Shown here piece by piece: positions 42,495 through 50,730 of a stretch of DNA of 64,000 nt. This DNA comes from Flavobacterium sp. SUN052 (GTDB taxonomy: Bacteria; Bacteroidota; Bacteroidia; Flavobacteriales; Flavobacteriaceae), in contig NZ_JAPQNS010000005.1 of assembly GCF_028867935.1 (NCBI RefSeq), positions 62,001 through 126,000 of the forward strand, written 5' to 3'. How positions within the stretch are numbered: the stretch's first letter is position 1; each line of letters starts with the position of its first letter. The notes below the pieces were generated by a model. That model did not search any database and was not told where the DNA came from. It saw only the letters and a program-made list of their open reading frames with translations. The translations under genes were made by a program, and so were the position numbers.

Positions 42495-43523
42495 TTACAC
42501 GCTCATTTTTGGTTTTGACGACTCTCGGGCCACTAATTCTGCTTTCATCAATATTTGAGTGGGTTCAGTCTGAACGGTTGTCAACTTATCGACCAATAGA
42601 CTGACGGCTGTTTGTCCCAACAGGCTAATTGGCTGTTTTAAATACGTAATAGGGCAATAGTATAAGTCGAAGGCTTCGGCCTGTCCGAAACTGACAATGG
42701 CTATATCGTCCGGCACCTTCAAGCGTAATTCATTGATATATTTAAGGCCGTTGATGGCCAGCCCGTACGTCGCAAAAATCAGGGCGTCAATGGGGTTTTC
42801 CGCCGAGAGTAATTCATCAATAGCTATTTTAACTTCGGGCTCGATGTTCGTGAACTGCACCTTTTTCAACCACGTTTCCTGAAACGGAATCTGACTGTCC
42901 TTCAGCGCGTCCTGATAGCCCCGAATTCGTTCGTGCATGTGGTACATCTCCGATTCATAAGCAATCATCCCTATGCGTCGGTAGCCGTTAGCGATCAGGT
43001 GTTTTCCTCCCTCCAGAGCAGCTTCGTAATGGTTAGTCGATACAAAATCCGTTGCTATAGCTGGGAAGTACCGATCCAGCAGCACAAACGGAATCCGTTT
43101 ATTGACCAACTCCTGAACCTGCTCAGCCGAATCTTCGCAGGAGACGATGATAAACCCGTCGACCTGCCTTTTGATGAGTACATCCAATAAGTCGTGCGAC
43201 TTATCAGCGTTCTCATCCGAACTGCCAATAATGACGGTATACCCATTTCGTTTGGCTTCATCCTCCACAATTCGCGCCACGTTGGCGAAAAATGGATTCG
43301 ATATGTCGGCCAGAATTAGCCCGATTGTTTGGGTTTTACCACTCCGCAAGCTTTTGGCTAAGTAATTGGGCTGATAATTCAGCTCCTGGGCAATCTGCCG
43401 AATTTTAGCAGCTATTTCTTCCCCAACGCGGCTTTCTTTTTCTTTACCGTTTAGCACGTAAGACACCAAGGCCGTTGATACCTGTGCTTTTCGGGCAATG
43501 TCCTTCAGGGAAATTTTCTGCAT
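42495..43523 (-). CDS. LacI family transcriptional regulator
   Basis: Sugar-responsive repressor, 342 residues. The helix-turn-helix is ISLKDIARKAQVSTALVSYV, followed by the hinge LAKSLRSGKTQTIGLIL near 57 and a periplasmic-binding-protein-like ligand domain (GYTVIIGSSDENADKS, FIIVSCEDS, RIGMIAYESEMYHM, DIAIVSFGQAEAFDLYY). It is transcribed toward the catabolic operon. Two matching palindromes, one before the first structural gene and one in its own promoter, indicate control of the operon and of itself. The effector is probably a sugar or keto-acid intermediate. Confidence 0.93.
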   Translation of the reverse strand: MQKISLKDIARKAQVSTALVSYVLNGKEKESRVGEEIAAKIRQIAQELNYQPNYLAKSLRSGKTQTIGLILADISNPFFANVARIVEDEAKRNGYTVIIGSSDENADKSHDLLDVLIKRQVDGFIIVSCEDSAEQVQELVNKRIPFVLLDRYFPAIATDFVSTNHYEAALEGGKHLIANGYRRIGMIAYESEMYHMHERIRGYQDALKDSQIPFQETWLKKVQFTNIEPEVKIAIDELLSAENPIDALIFATYGLAINGLKYINELRLKVPDDIAIVSFGQAEAFDLYYCPITYLKQPISLLGQTAVSLLVDKLTTVQTEPTQILMKAELVARESSKPKMSV

Positions 43524-43560
43524 ACGCGACTAGATCGCCAGTTTCTACTTACCAATGGGT

Positions 43561-43584
43561 CAAATATAAGCTTAATCGATTAAG
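43561..43584 (-). promoter_or_regulatory. Promoter and operator of lacI
   Basis: The palindrome CTTAATCGATTAAG at 43571-43584 is the core of the operator at 42459. Two bases downstream on the minus strand is TATATTTG (43561-43568), an exact TAnnTTTG -7 box. The operator therefore sits in the -33/-7 spacer, which fits autorepression. No -33 TTG is obvious. Confidence 0.8.
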
Positions 43585-43686
43585 TAATTATATAATACAA
43601 TTATTTTTTTATGTTTTTTTTATAGAGAGAGATTTGGTTCGAATTTGAAAGACAAAATTGCCGACGGAAATAAGGCTGCGTAAAGG

Positions 43687-43736
43687 CAAAAAAGCGCGTT
43701 TCTGCTAGCCGTATAGGCGACTAACAGAAACGCGCT
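43687..43736 (-). terminator. Rho-independent terminator of the coiled-coil gene
   Basis: On the minus strand AGCGCGTTTCTG (43725-43736) pairs with CAGAAACGCGCT (43693-43704) and is followed by a run of T. It is downstream of the gene ending at 43776 and upstream of lacI. Confidence 0.85.
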
Positions 43737-43775
43737 GGTACTAACCACTGAATACGACTGACAAGTTTTTGGTTG

Positions 43776-44138
43776 TCAGTTAACCCGTCGCCCAAGGGAG
43801 TTGATTAGAAGCTTGGGTGTTAGCGTTCCGGTCTGAATTTGTTGTATATCCTCGTTGGTAAGACCCACATACCGCATGAGCTGCGTATGCTGATGGGCCA
43901 ACCGATCGTAGCGAGCTTCCAGATCGGCCATCTGCTGTTCCTGCCGGGCCAGCCGGTTTTCGAGCCGCGTATTACGCACCTCTTGCTGGGCCAGTCGTTC
44001 CTCCTGAAGGCGGAGTTCGACCCGAATGCGGGTCAGTTCGCGTTGAACGTTCTCGTTGAATTCGTGCTCACTCATGAGAGGATACTTTTGGTTTTCGTAA
44101 AGGAAAGGTACGAATTTTTCTAAAATTAAACTTGTCAT
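43776..44138 (-). CDS. Small coiled-coil protein, hypothetical
   Basis: A 120-residue protein, or 100 residues if translation starts at the internal methionine at 44075 (MSEHEFNENVQREL). Residues 30-90 form a strong Arg/Gln/Glu-rich coiled coil (RVELRLQEERLAQQEVRNTR, LARQEQQMADLEARYDRLAH). A short C-terminal tail reads YVGLTNEDIQQIQTGTLTP. No signal or membrane segment. It has its own terminator. I do not recognise the family. Confidence 0.6.
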   Translation of the reverse strand: MTSLILEKFVPFLYENQKYPLMSEHEFNENVQRELTRIRVELRLQEERLAQQEVRNTRLENRLARQEQQMADLEARYDRLAHQHTQLMRYVGLTNEDIQQIQTGTLTPKLLINSLGRRVN

Positions 44139-44246
44139 ACACCCAGCGGGTAGGGCCAGTTTTCGTAATCTTTTGTTCGTAGCCTGTGTTAGTCAGGTAA
44201 GCTTCTGGCATGGCCGGCTAAGCTAACTATGTTTTTAATCAACGCC

Positions 44247-45272
44247 ATGAATACAATTCCTTTTTCAATACTTGATCTGGTTCCCGTAACAGCGGGCAGC
44301 ACCATTAACCAGGCATTGCGTAACTCCCTTGATCTGGCTCGACACGCCGAAAAGTGGGGCTATAATCGGTATTGGCTGGCCGAACACCACAACATGACGG
44401 GCGTGGCCAGTGCCGCTACGTCTGTCGTCATTGGCTACATAGCGGGTGGTACTCAGACCATTCGGGTGGGTTCAGGTGGTATTATGCTACCGAACCATTC
44501 GCCCCTGGTCATAGCCGAGCAGTTTGGTACATTGGCTACCCTTTATCCCGGCCGGATCGATCTGGGTCTTGGCCGTGCACCGGGTTCCGACCAACTGGCT
44601 GCTCAGGCACTTCGCCGAAACCTGAATGGGCCCGACACATTCCCGCAAGACGTGGTCGAACTGCGGAAGTATTTTCAACCTGCTGAACCTGGCCAAGCGG
44701 TGCAAGCTGTTCCGGGAGCGGGGCTTGAGGTTCCGATGTGGATACTCGGTTCCAGCCTTTTTGGGGCTCAGTTAGCCGCCATGTTGGGGCTGCCGTTTGC
44801 TTTTGCCTCGCATTTTGCACCCAATGCGCTTATGCAGGCCATACAGGTGTATCGGACACAGTTTAAACCGTCTGCAAGCCTCGACAAACCGTACCTGATG
44901 GTGTTGGCCAATGTGGTAGCGGCTGATACCGATGCCGAAGCCGAGCGGCTTTTTACATCGGTGCAGCAACAGTTTATCAATCTCCGCCAGGGTACGCCGG
45001 GGCAGTTGCCACCACCCGTCGACCCTGACTCGCTTGAGGATTTAATTGAACTGTCGGGCGTAAGTCAGGCCCTGCGCTATGCGGTGGTCGGCTCCCCTGA
45101 AACCGTAAAGCAGGGTCTGACGAGTTTCATTGAGCAGACCCAACCCGATGAGATCATGACGACCGCTCACATTTTTGATTATTCTGCGCGCTTGCACTCC
45201 TTTGATCTGGCGGCTCAGGTCTTGAAAACGATAGAGAAAAAAGAAAAGCGGGAGGCTCAGTTTAGTTTTTGA
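44247..45272 (+). CDS. LLM-class flavin-dependent oxidoreductase
   Basis: Luciferase-like monooxygenase of the type that includes YhbW/YvbT, 341 residues, probably FMN-dependent. The TIM-barrel signatures are [14 protein letters not shown] at the start, [19 protein letters not shown] near residue 43, [20 protein letters not shown] near 67, [22 protein letters not shown] near 93, and [18 protein letters not shown] near 155. Start at 44247 (MNTIPFS) chosen because relatives begin there. Cytoplasmic. Substrate unknown. Confidence 0.9.
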   Translation: MNTIPFSILDLVPVTAGSTINQALRNSLDLARHAEKWGYNRYWLAEHHNMTGVASAATSVVIGYIAGGTQTIRVGSGGIMLPNHSPLVIAEQFGTLATLYPGRIDLGLGRAPGSDQLAAQALRRNLNGPDTFPQDVVELRKYFQPAEPGQAVQAVPGAGLEVPMWILGSSLFGAQLAAMLGLPFAFASHFAPNALMQAIQVYRTQFKPSASLDKPYLMVLANVVAADTDAEAERLFTSVQQQFINLRQGTPGQLPPPVDPDSLEDLIELSGVSQALRYAVVGSPETVKQGLTSFIEQTQPDEIMTTAHIFDYSARLHSFDLAAQVLKTIEKKEKREAQFSF

Positions 45273-45275
45273 TCT

Positions 45276-46244
45276 ATGAATTCCACCACACCAGGAAACG
45301 CTCTATCGACTTATAATCGCAGATTCAGCAAACTCAAACAGGGTGGAACCAAATATGGTAAGGCTCCCCACAAACCAGTTTTTCTGATTACGCTTATTGA
45401 GTTGATAGGGCGGGGTATTATTACCAGTAACCGTATTGAGATAACGCCAGAATTGGTAGCGACATTCAAAGAAAACTTCGCTCTGCTGGTCACAACTGCC
45501 CATCAGGACGATTTTACGCAGCCGTTTTTCTACCTGCAATCGGAGGGTTTCTGGTTCTTACGCCCAAAAACTGGATGCACTATTGACACGCACATCCGAA
45601 GTGTCCAAACGCTCAGTGACAGGCTCGACTACGCATATTTTAGCGACGATTTATATGCGTTGCTGAGCACCGATTACCCTCGGCTGTTCCTTAAGAATGC
45701 GCTTTTAGATCAGTACTTCCCCAACCGAAAGACTGAATTTGCCCGAATGAAAAATGCCGGACGGAGCTATTTGCAGGATCTTGAGCAGTACTTACTCAAC
45801 GAGCGCGAAGTGCCTTACCAAACAGCTTTACAAGCCACTGCTGACGACGAGGAAACGCGTTTCGTACGCGGTGGTTTGTTTAAAAAGCTGGTCCCCAAGG
45901 TGTATGATTTTACATGCGCCATTTCGGGGATGAAGGTAATTTCGATGGATGGTTTGTCGCTCGTGGAGGCTTGCCATATTGTCCCAATCAGCATTTCGGG
46001 CGACGATAAAGTAACGAATGGAATTGCCCTGTGCCCAACTCTGCACACGGCCTTCGATCGTGGTATGATAGCTGTTGACGATCGATTTCGTGTTGTCGTT
46101 TCTCCAGCCTTAGCCGAAAATTTGGGTAGTTCGTATAATCTACGGCAATTTCATGGTCAGCCTATCCGGTTGCCATTTGGCGAAATGCACTATCCCAAAC
46201 GAGAGAGTTTCAACTGGCATTTGAAGGAGCGATTTATTAGATGA
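45276..46244 (+). CDS. HNH endonuclease, possible type IV restriction enzyme
   Basis: A 322-residue protein. The C-terminal HNH nuclease domain has C214, then VEACHIVPI with H234, N248 in NGIAL, C253 and H257 in LHTAFDRG, an HNH_2-like layout of putative restriction enzymes. The N-terminal half starts with a basic segment and then KYGKAPHKPVFLITLIELI near 26-44 and PFFYLQSEGFWFLRP near 83. That pattern resembles the N-terminal domain of ScoMcrA-like HNH enzymes, which bind phosphorothioate DNA. The resemblance is from memory, so the assignment is tentative. It follows the LLM gene by 3 bases, and no methylase or dnd genes are near. Confidence 0.75.
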   Translation: MNSTTPGNALSTYNRRFSKLKQGGTKYGKAPHKPVFLITLIELIGRGIITSNRIEITPELVATFKENFALLVTTAHQDDFTQPFFYLQSEGFWFLRPKTGCTIDTHIRSVQTLSDRLDYAYFSDDLYALLSTDYPRLFLKNALLDQYFPNRKTEFARMKNAGRSYLQDLEQYLLNEREVPYQTALQATADDEETRFVRGGLFKKLVPKVYDFTCAISGMKVISMDGLSLVEACHIVPISISGDDKVTNGIALCPTLHTAFDRGMIAVDDRFRVVVSPALAENLGSSYNLRQFHGQPIRLPFGEMHYPKRESFNWHLKERFIR

Positions 46245-46371
46245 TCTAATTGTTTGTAGTTGAGATCACTGCGTCAATAAACCGCTGGACCTACATACCC
46301 TTGATGCAGTTGGGAAATGAGGAAAACGTCAATCAAAACTAAACGATGACCATTGGACTCAAAACCATCCG

Positions 46372-47931
46372 GTGAATGAGACGCAAGATCTTGCGTCTCT
46401 ACACGAACAACCGGGCTGGGGCGCGGTTATAAAAACGGTTCACCTTTTTGTCTTCGATTTGACTTCCAATACAACTGTTTCTTCCCCGGCCCCTCCCAAC
46501 AAATGGCTTGTGCTGGCTACGCTGGCTTTTGGGACTTTTATGGCCACCCTCGACAGTAGCATCGTCAACATTGCCTTGCCTACAATCCGGCGTGAGCTGG
46601 ATGCCGGTGACAGTGTCGAGTGGGTAGTGCTCAGTTACCTGCTCACTACTACCAGTACGTTACTAATCATGGGCAAACTGTCCGACTGGCTTGGTCGTCG
46701 GAGGATGTACATTACCGGCTTCATTATTTTTGTAATCGGGTCGCTGTTATGCGGTTTGGCGTGGAATAGCGCGTCGCTGATTGGTTTTCGGGTGGTGCAG
46801 GGGCTGGGCGCGTCGATGATTTTTGCTATTGGGCCAGCCATTATCTCTGACACATTTACTCCCGCCGAACGAGGGCAGGCATTGGGACTGATGGGGGCTA
46901 TTGTGGCCGCCGGTTCCAGCACGGGGCCGGTAGTAGGTGGCCTCTTACTGGGCAAATTTGGCTGGTCCAGTATCTTTTTTGTGAACGTACCCATTGGAAT
47001 AATTGCCATTTGGAGGGCCTCGGTGGTATTACCCGTTAGTCCTAAGTTGCCACGACAACCGTTTGATCTGGTCGGGGCGGGTTTATTTCTAGTGGGTGTT
47101 ACCACGCTGCTGACAGGCTTGGATTTTGGCCCGGAGCCTGAATATGGGTGGGGTAATCCGCTCGTGTTGGGCTTGCTGAGTATGGGAGCTGTACTGTTGG
47201 CAGGCTTTTTTGTTTGGGAGAACCGGACCCCTATGCCCATGCTGCAACTGAGTCTGTTTCGGGTACGCCCGTATACATCGGCGATTTTGGCGGCCTGGCT
47301 GGGGTTTGTAGCTGCGGGCGGCAACCTGTTCATTATTCCGTTCTTTCTGCAGCAACTGCTCGGTTTTACGCCCCAAATGGCCGGTTTGGTCTTATTGGCT
47401 GGACCACTCACGCTGAGTATTGTGGCACCCATTGGGGGGTACCTGTCCAGCCGGGTTAGCACCCGCTGGCTGGCCAGTACGGGCCTGGTGATTACAGCTT
47501 TGGGGTATTTTTCGTTTTCGTTTCTGCGGGCCGACTGGGTCTGGACCGATGTAGTCTGGCGCAGTTCACTGGTGAGCCTCGGTTTCGCGCTGTTTCAGTC
47601 GCCCAACAGCAGTAGCGCCCTCAACGCGGCTCCTTTAGCGCAACGGGGAGTTGCCAGCAGCATGATTGCTTTTATGCGGAATATGGGACTGGTGATGGGC
47701 ATTGCCGTGTCAGCCGCTATCTGGTACAATACCCGTAACCAGTATGCTCTAACGCACAGTATCGACCCTACTAGCCCGGCTGCCCAATTGATTGGGATGC
47801 GGTACGTGTATTGGGCCATGACCTGCCTGGTTCTGCTAGCAGCCGTTATCTCGTTCTCACGGGGCAAACTGATTCCCGATGCACCCCAACCCAAAGACGT
47901 TGGCGAAGGCCTGACGACTATGGCGGGGTGA
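46372..47931 (+). CDS. MFS drug exporter of the DHA2 (14-helix) type
   Basis: Proton-driven multidrug exporter, 519 residues as drawn. The DHA2 signatures are TFMATLDSSIVNIALPTIRR near residue 57 (motif D1), GKLSDWLGRRRMYITGFIIF near 102 (motif A), and GLGASMIFAIGPAIISDTFT near 143 (motif C-like). The first 30 residues look odd: the GTG start at 46372 falls in a 22-base palindromic repeat (46378-46399), and the residues it encodes are unlike family members. A TTG at 46459 (TSNTTVSSPAPPNKW) could be the real start. Substrate unknown. Confidence 0.85.
   Translation: MNETQDLASLHEQPGWGAVIKTVHLFVFDLTSNTTVSSPAPPNKWLVLATLAFGTFMATLDSSIVNIALPTIRRELDAGDSVEWVVLSYLLTTTSTLLIMGKLSDWLGRRRMYITGFIIFVIGSLLCGLAWNSASLIGFRVVQGLGASMIFAIGPAIISDTFTPAERGQALGLMGAIVAAGSSTGPVVGGLLLGKFGWSSIFFVNVPIGIIAIWRASVVLPVSPKLPRQPFDLVGAGLFLVGVTTLLTGLDFGPEPEYGWGNPLVLGLLSMGAVLLAGFFVWENRTPMPMLQLSLFRVRPYTSAILAAWLGFVAAGGNLFIIPFFLQQLLGFTPQMAGLVLLAGPLTLSIVAPIGGYLSSRVSTRWLASTGLVITALGYFSFSFLRADWVWTDVVWRSSLVSLGFALFQSPNSSSALNAAPLAQRGVASSMIAFMRNMGLVMGIAVSAAIWYNTRNQYALTHSIDPTSPAAQLIGMRYVYWAMTCLVLLAAVISFSRGKLIPDAPQPKDVGEGLTTMAG
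46378..46399. repeat. 22-bp perfect palindrome, GCGTCTC family
   Basis: Centred on the AAGATCTT core between GAGACGC and GCGTCTC. It overlaps the annotated N-terminal codons of the MFS gene. The same family lies at 8129-8183 and 24318-24337. Confidence 0.8.
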
Positions 47932-47935
47932 CATG

Positions 47936-48074
47936 ACCTCACCCCCAGCCCCTCTCCTTCGCAAGGAGAGGGGAGACGACAACATCTACGTGGCTTCTGT
48001 TTAGGCATAATAAACAATCATAGTTGGTCTGGTAAGCCCCCTCTCCTTCACAAGGAGAGGGGTAGGGGTGAGGT
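47936..48074. repeat. CCCCTCTCCTT hairpin repeat pair
   Basis: Two nearly identical hairpins, 11-bp stems CCCCTCTCCTT/AAGGAGAGGGG with 3-base loops, at 47949-47973 and 48038-48062. Outer arms ACCTCACCCC and GGGGTGAGGT close the pair. The same design is seen at 36336-36419. Confidence 0.8.
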
Positions 48075-48083
48075 AACAACAAA

Positions 48084-48120
48084 CAAAAGCCGCGTCAGCA
48101 TATACTGAACGCGGCTTTTG
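48084..48120. terminator. Bidirectional terminator
   Basis: CAAAAGCCGCGT at 48084-48095 pairs with ACGCGGCTTTTG at 48109-48120, extended by CAG/CTG. It lies between the MFS gene and the convergent secreted-protein gene. Confidence 0.85.
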
Positions 48121-48153
48121 ACTCTACAAACTCCAAACTAACGCTTCTCGACT

Positions 48154-48564
48154 CTAGCCACGACGACCGTAAGGACCGTTGGGACGACGGCCATATTGTT
48201 GCTGTTGCTGCTGAGCGGCAAACAGACGATCACGCTGGGCTGAGGTCAGCACGGCCAGCATATCCTGACGTTTGCGCAACTGAAGTTGACGGAAGGCAGC
48301 AGGCGTCATACGTGAGGTAGCTTGCATACGATCGTAGTTATCTTCGATTTTGTGCAGCTGCTTTTCCTGCCGACGCGATAAGCCAACGATGGCGTCGATC
48401 CTGTCAATTTTAATTTCCTCCTGAATCTCGTCCCGCTGATCATACGAAGGGCCACCGTATTGAGGAGCGCGGTTATTGTTTGGATACTGATAACCCCGTT
48501 GAGCGAAAGTGGCACCAGTAGTCAGGGCGATTAATGTCAGGGCTGCTGCGATTGTCTTTTTCAT
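48154..48564 (-). CDS. Small secreted Spy/CpxP-like protein, hypothetical
   Basis: A 136-residue protein with a signal peptide (MKKTIAAALTLIALTTGATFAQ). The mature part is helical, with IVGLSRRQEKQLHKIEDNYD and MTPAAFRQLQLRKRQDMLAV then LTSAQRDRLFAAQQQ, which resembles the LTxxQ repeats of Spy/CpxP periplasmic chaperones. The ends are rich in Gln, Tyr, Gly and Arg (QQQQQQYGRRPNGPYGRRG). A role in envelope stress is possible but unproven. Confidence 0.6.
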   Translation of the reverse strand: MKKTIAAALTLIALTTGATFAQRGYQYPNNNRAPQYGGPSYDQRDEIQEEIKIDRIDAIVGLSRRQEKQLHKIEDNYDRMQATSRMTPAAFRQLQLRKRQDMLAVLTSAQRDRLFAAQQQQQQYGRRPNGPYGRRG

Positions 48565-48688
48565 GTTCAGTTGTTATTTGTTGTTTTAACGTATTCTGAA
48601 GGTTAGAGACAAAACCACCGCCGAGGTTTAACAGACTACCAGGCCTATCTAGCTAAATGACCATTTTTTGGGATTAAGTGGCACAAAG

Positions 48689-49699
48689 TCAGCTCTGAAT
48701 GACTTCAGAATTTTTTTCCTGTTGCATTCGCTGGGCTATAATGCTGGCGATAATGAGCTGTAAGGCGTGAAACACCATGATGGGCAGCAACACGACCCCA
48801 GCAATCGTCCCTGGAAATAGAACGTTGGCCATAACGCTGCCCTGCACAAGCGATTTCTTGGAACCGCAAAACAGAGCCGTAATGCGATCTTCCCGATTGA
48901 AGTGTAGCAGTCGGCTCAGCAAATGAACAATGCCGAAGATGATGAAAAACAAAGCCAGCATCATGGCAGCCAGTTCGACCAGATCACCAGGCGAATAATC
49001 GGCAAAAAGATTAAGCGAAAAAGATTCGCAAAATGACGTGTAAACGATAAGCAAAATCGTAAGCTGATCGAAATAACGCAGATACGCTTTGTACTGGTCG
49101 GCAAACCAGCCCAGCTTACGATTGAGCAGAATACCCGCAATCACGGGTACAATAACCTGGATGGTGAGTTTGCCAATCACGCTCCCTAAATCATATTGGC
49201 CGCTGGTGCTGGCGAGCAAAAAACTCATCCAGAGGGGCGTAATGAAAACACCAATCAGGCTGGAAATGCTGGCGTTGAAAATAGCCGCCGGAATATTACC
49301 GCCAGCTATAGAAACCATTACCACCGACGACGATACTGTGGAAGGTAGAGCTGCTACGTAAAAAATGCCTAGCCAGAGCAACTGGGTTTCGGTGGTCAGC
49401 AACAACGACCGGGTTGCCAAGACAATGGCCGGAAAAACAATAAATGTGGTCAGGTGAATAACCAGGTGAAGCCGGTAATTCTGCAAACCAGCTTTTAATG
49501 AAGCAAAATTGAGCCGGAGGCCGTAGAAAAAGAAGATGAGCGACACGCCATAACTCGCCAGCGACGATATAGATAGCGGCCCCTCCTGAATTCCCGGTTC
49601 AGGCCAGAGTTTGGCCAGCCCAATCATGGCTAGCAGAGCCAAAATAAACCAATCGAGCCCAACCCGGGCCAGTAGCGAACCTAACGATGTTTTTGCCAT
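48689..49699 (-). CDS. SBF-like bile acid:sodium symporter-family transporter (YfeH type)
   Basis: A membrane protein of 336 residues with about ten hydrophobic segments. It matches the SBF-like (PF13593) group: FFFYGLRLNFASLKAGLQNY near residue 56, ALPSTVSSSVVMVSIAGGNI near 137, FNASISSLIGVFITPLW near 160, and FCGSKKSLVQGSVMANVLFP near 280. These two discontinuous helix motifs (PSTVSSS and SxKSLVQG) are characteristic. Substrates of this subgroup are not established. It diverges from the small hypothetical gene at 49794. Confidence 0.88.
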   Translation of the reverse strand: MAKTSLGSLLARVGLDWFILALLAMIGLAKLWPEPGIQEGPLSISSLASYGVSLIFFFYGLRLNFASLKAGLQNYRLHLVIHLTTFIVFPAIVLATRSLLLTTETQLLWLGIFYVAALPSTVSSSVVMVSIAGGNIPAAIFNASISSLIGVFITPLWMSFLLASTSGQYDLGSVIGKLTIQVIVPVIAGILLNRKLGWFADQYKAYLRYFDQLTILLIVYTSFCESFSLNLFADYSPGDLVELAAMMLALFFIIFGIVHLLSRLLHFNREDRITALFCGSKKSLVQGSVMANVLFPGTIAGVVLLPIMVFHALQLIIASIIAQRMQQEKNSEVIQS

Positions 49700-49793
49700 T
49701 GAGAAGGTAACTGCCTATCAACGCTTTTCGTTTAACTCATGTCAGTGTAGCCTTGTACTGACTAAACCAAAATTAACCATCAACGCTTAGCTC

Positions 49794-50069
49794 ATGAAAA
49801 CGATCACATTCTCCATTGATCTCAAGTCATTTTTTCTGGGTGTGTTTACCGTAGGAGGCATTCTGCTAATGACTAATTCCAAACCCGCCGACAAGCCCGC
49901 TGACGAACCAACCGACGAAGTGCGTCGGTATCAGGCCATTGGTTCGGAGCGGGAAGCCATTATTCTGGATACCAAAACGGGTCAGTTTCTGATTAACCCT
50001 AGCTATCTGGGTCAACCCCGCTGGATTCGGGGTGACTTTGAAACGATTCATAATGCTACAAAGAAGTGA
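49794..50069 (+). CDS. Small membrane-anchored protein, hypothetical
   Basis: A 91-residue protein with a hydrophobic segment at about 12-27 (SFFLGVFTVGGILLMT), then a Lys/Asp/Pro linker (KPADKPADEPTDEVRRYQAI) and a short domain (SEREAIILDTKTGQFLINPS, then PRWIRGDFETI). The linker pattern suggests exposure on the outside of the inner membrane. I do not recognise the family. Confidence 0.6.
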   Translation: MKTITFSIDLKSFFLGVFTVGGILLMTNSKPADKPADEPTDEVRRYQAIGSEREAIILDTKTGQFLINPSYLGQPRWIRGDFETIHNATKK

Positions 50070-50176
50070 AAATAGCCAGCGCTACCGTTGGCTAAAACGT
50101 TCTGACTTGATGCAGGAGCACGCAACTTGGGATGGGCATCGTTCGTATTGACATTGTACTAATCCGTATTATGCTC

Positions 50177-50629
50177 ATGAAAACGATTTTGAATCTTGGC
50201 CTTTGGTTGTCAGTTATCGGCCTGTTATCCTGCCAGAAAGCAGACGATGCCGCTACTCCCGCCAGCACTGTTCCTGATGTAACTACTATTTTACCGGCGG
50301 GTAGCTGGTCTGTTAACCTGTATCGTCAGCGAACCGAGGATAAGTCGTCCGATTTTAAAGGAATTACTTTCGCTTTTGCCGCCAACGGTATTGTGGTTGC
50401 TACTGATAAGGGGAAAACTACGCAGGGAACCTGGTCGTCGACTCCGGGGGGAGTTACTTATTATGGAGCCGCTCCCTCAGTGGCTACCTTAACCATTAAT
50501 CTTGGGACTGAAAAGCCCTACGACCGCATCAATAAAACCTGGAATGTTAACGCAACGACTTTATCGTCAGATCTGAAGCTGGATAATAAGGAGCCGCTCG
50601 ATGATGAACATCTCGAATTTATTCGATAG
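50177..50629 (+). CDS. Small putative lipoprotein, hypothetical
   Basis: A 150-residue protein with a lipoprotein signal (MKTILNLGLWLSVIGLLSC, lipobox LLSC). The mature part (TILPAGSWSVNLYRQRTEDK, then GITFAFAANGIVVATDKGKT and TQGTWSS) looks like a lipocalin-like or META-type small beta protein found often in this phylum. The start at 50177 is chosen because it sits at the beginning of the signal. It is the second of two small envelope genes between the transporter and the lipid A cluster. Confidence 0.7.
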   Translation: MKTILNLGLWLSVIGLLSCQKADDAATPASTVPDVTTILPAGSWSVNLYRQRTEDKSSDFKGITFAFAANGIVVATDKGKTTQGTWSSTPGGVTYYGAAPSVATLTINLGTEKPYDRINKTWNVNATTLSSDLKLDNKEPLDDEHLEFIR

Positions 50630-50646
50630 TGAATCCCCAAAATACG

Positions 50647-50678
50647 TAACGCCGAAGCCTGTGTAAGCTTCGGCGTTA
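50647..50678. terminator. Hairpin between convergent genes
   Basis: A perfect 12-bp stem (TAACGCCGAAGC with GCTTCGGCGTTA) with an 8-base loop between the lipoprotein gene and lpxA. No strong T-run. Confidence 0.7.
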
Positions 50679-50730
50679 AGTATAAATGGATACGGACTGA
50701 CCCGTCTACGTGTCTTGAGTGTAATTCTTC

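Noticed and set aside
46346..46375. Tiny leader peptide (9 codons) before the MFS gene
   Set aside because: Short frame with no start signal and no attenuator hairpin other than the dispersed palindrome.
46635..47462. Minus-strand 275-codon frame
   Set aside because: It is the complement of the MFS DHA2 gene, which has all expected motifs on the plus strand.
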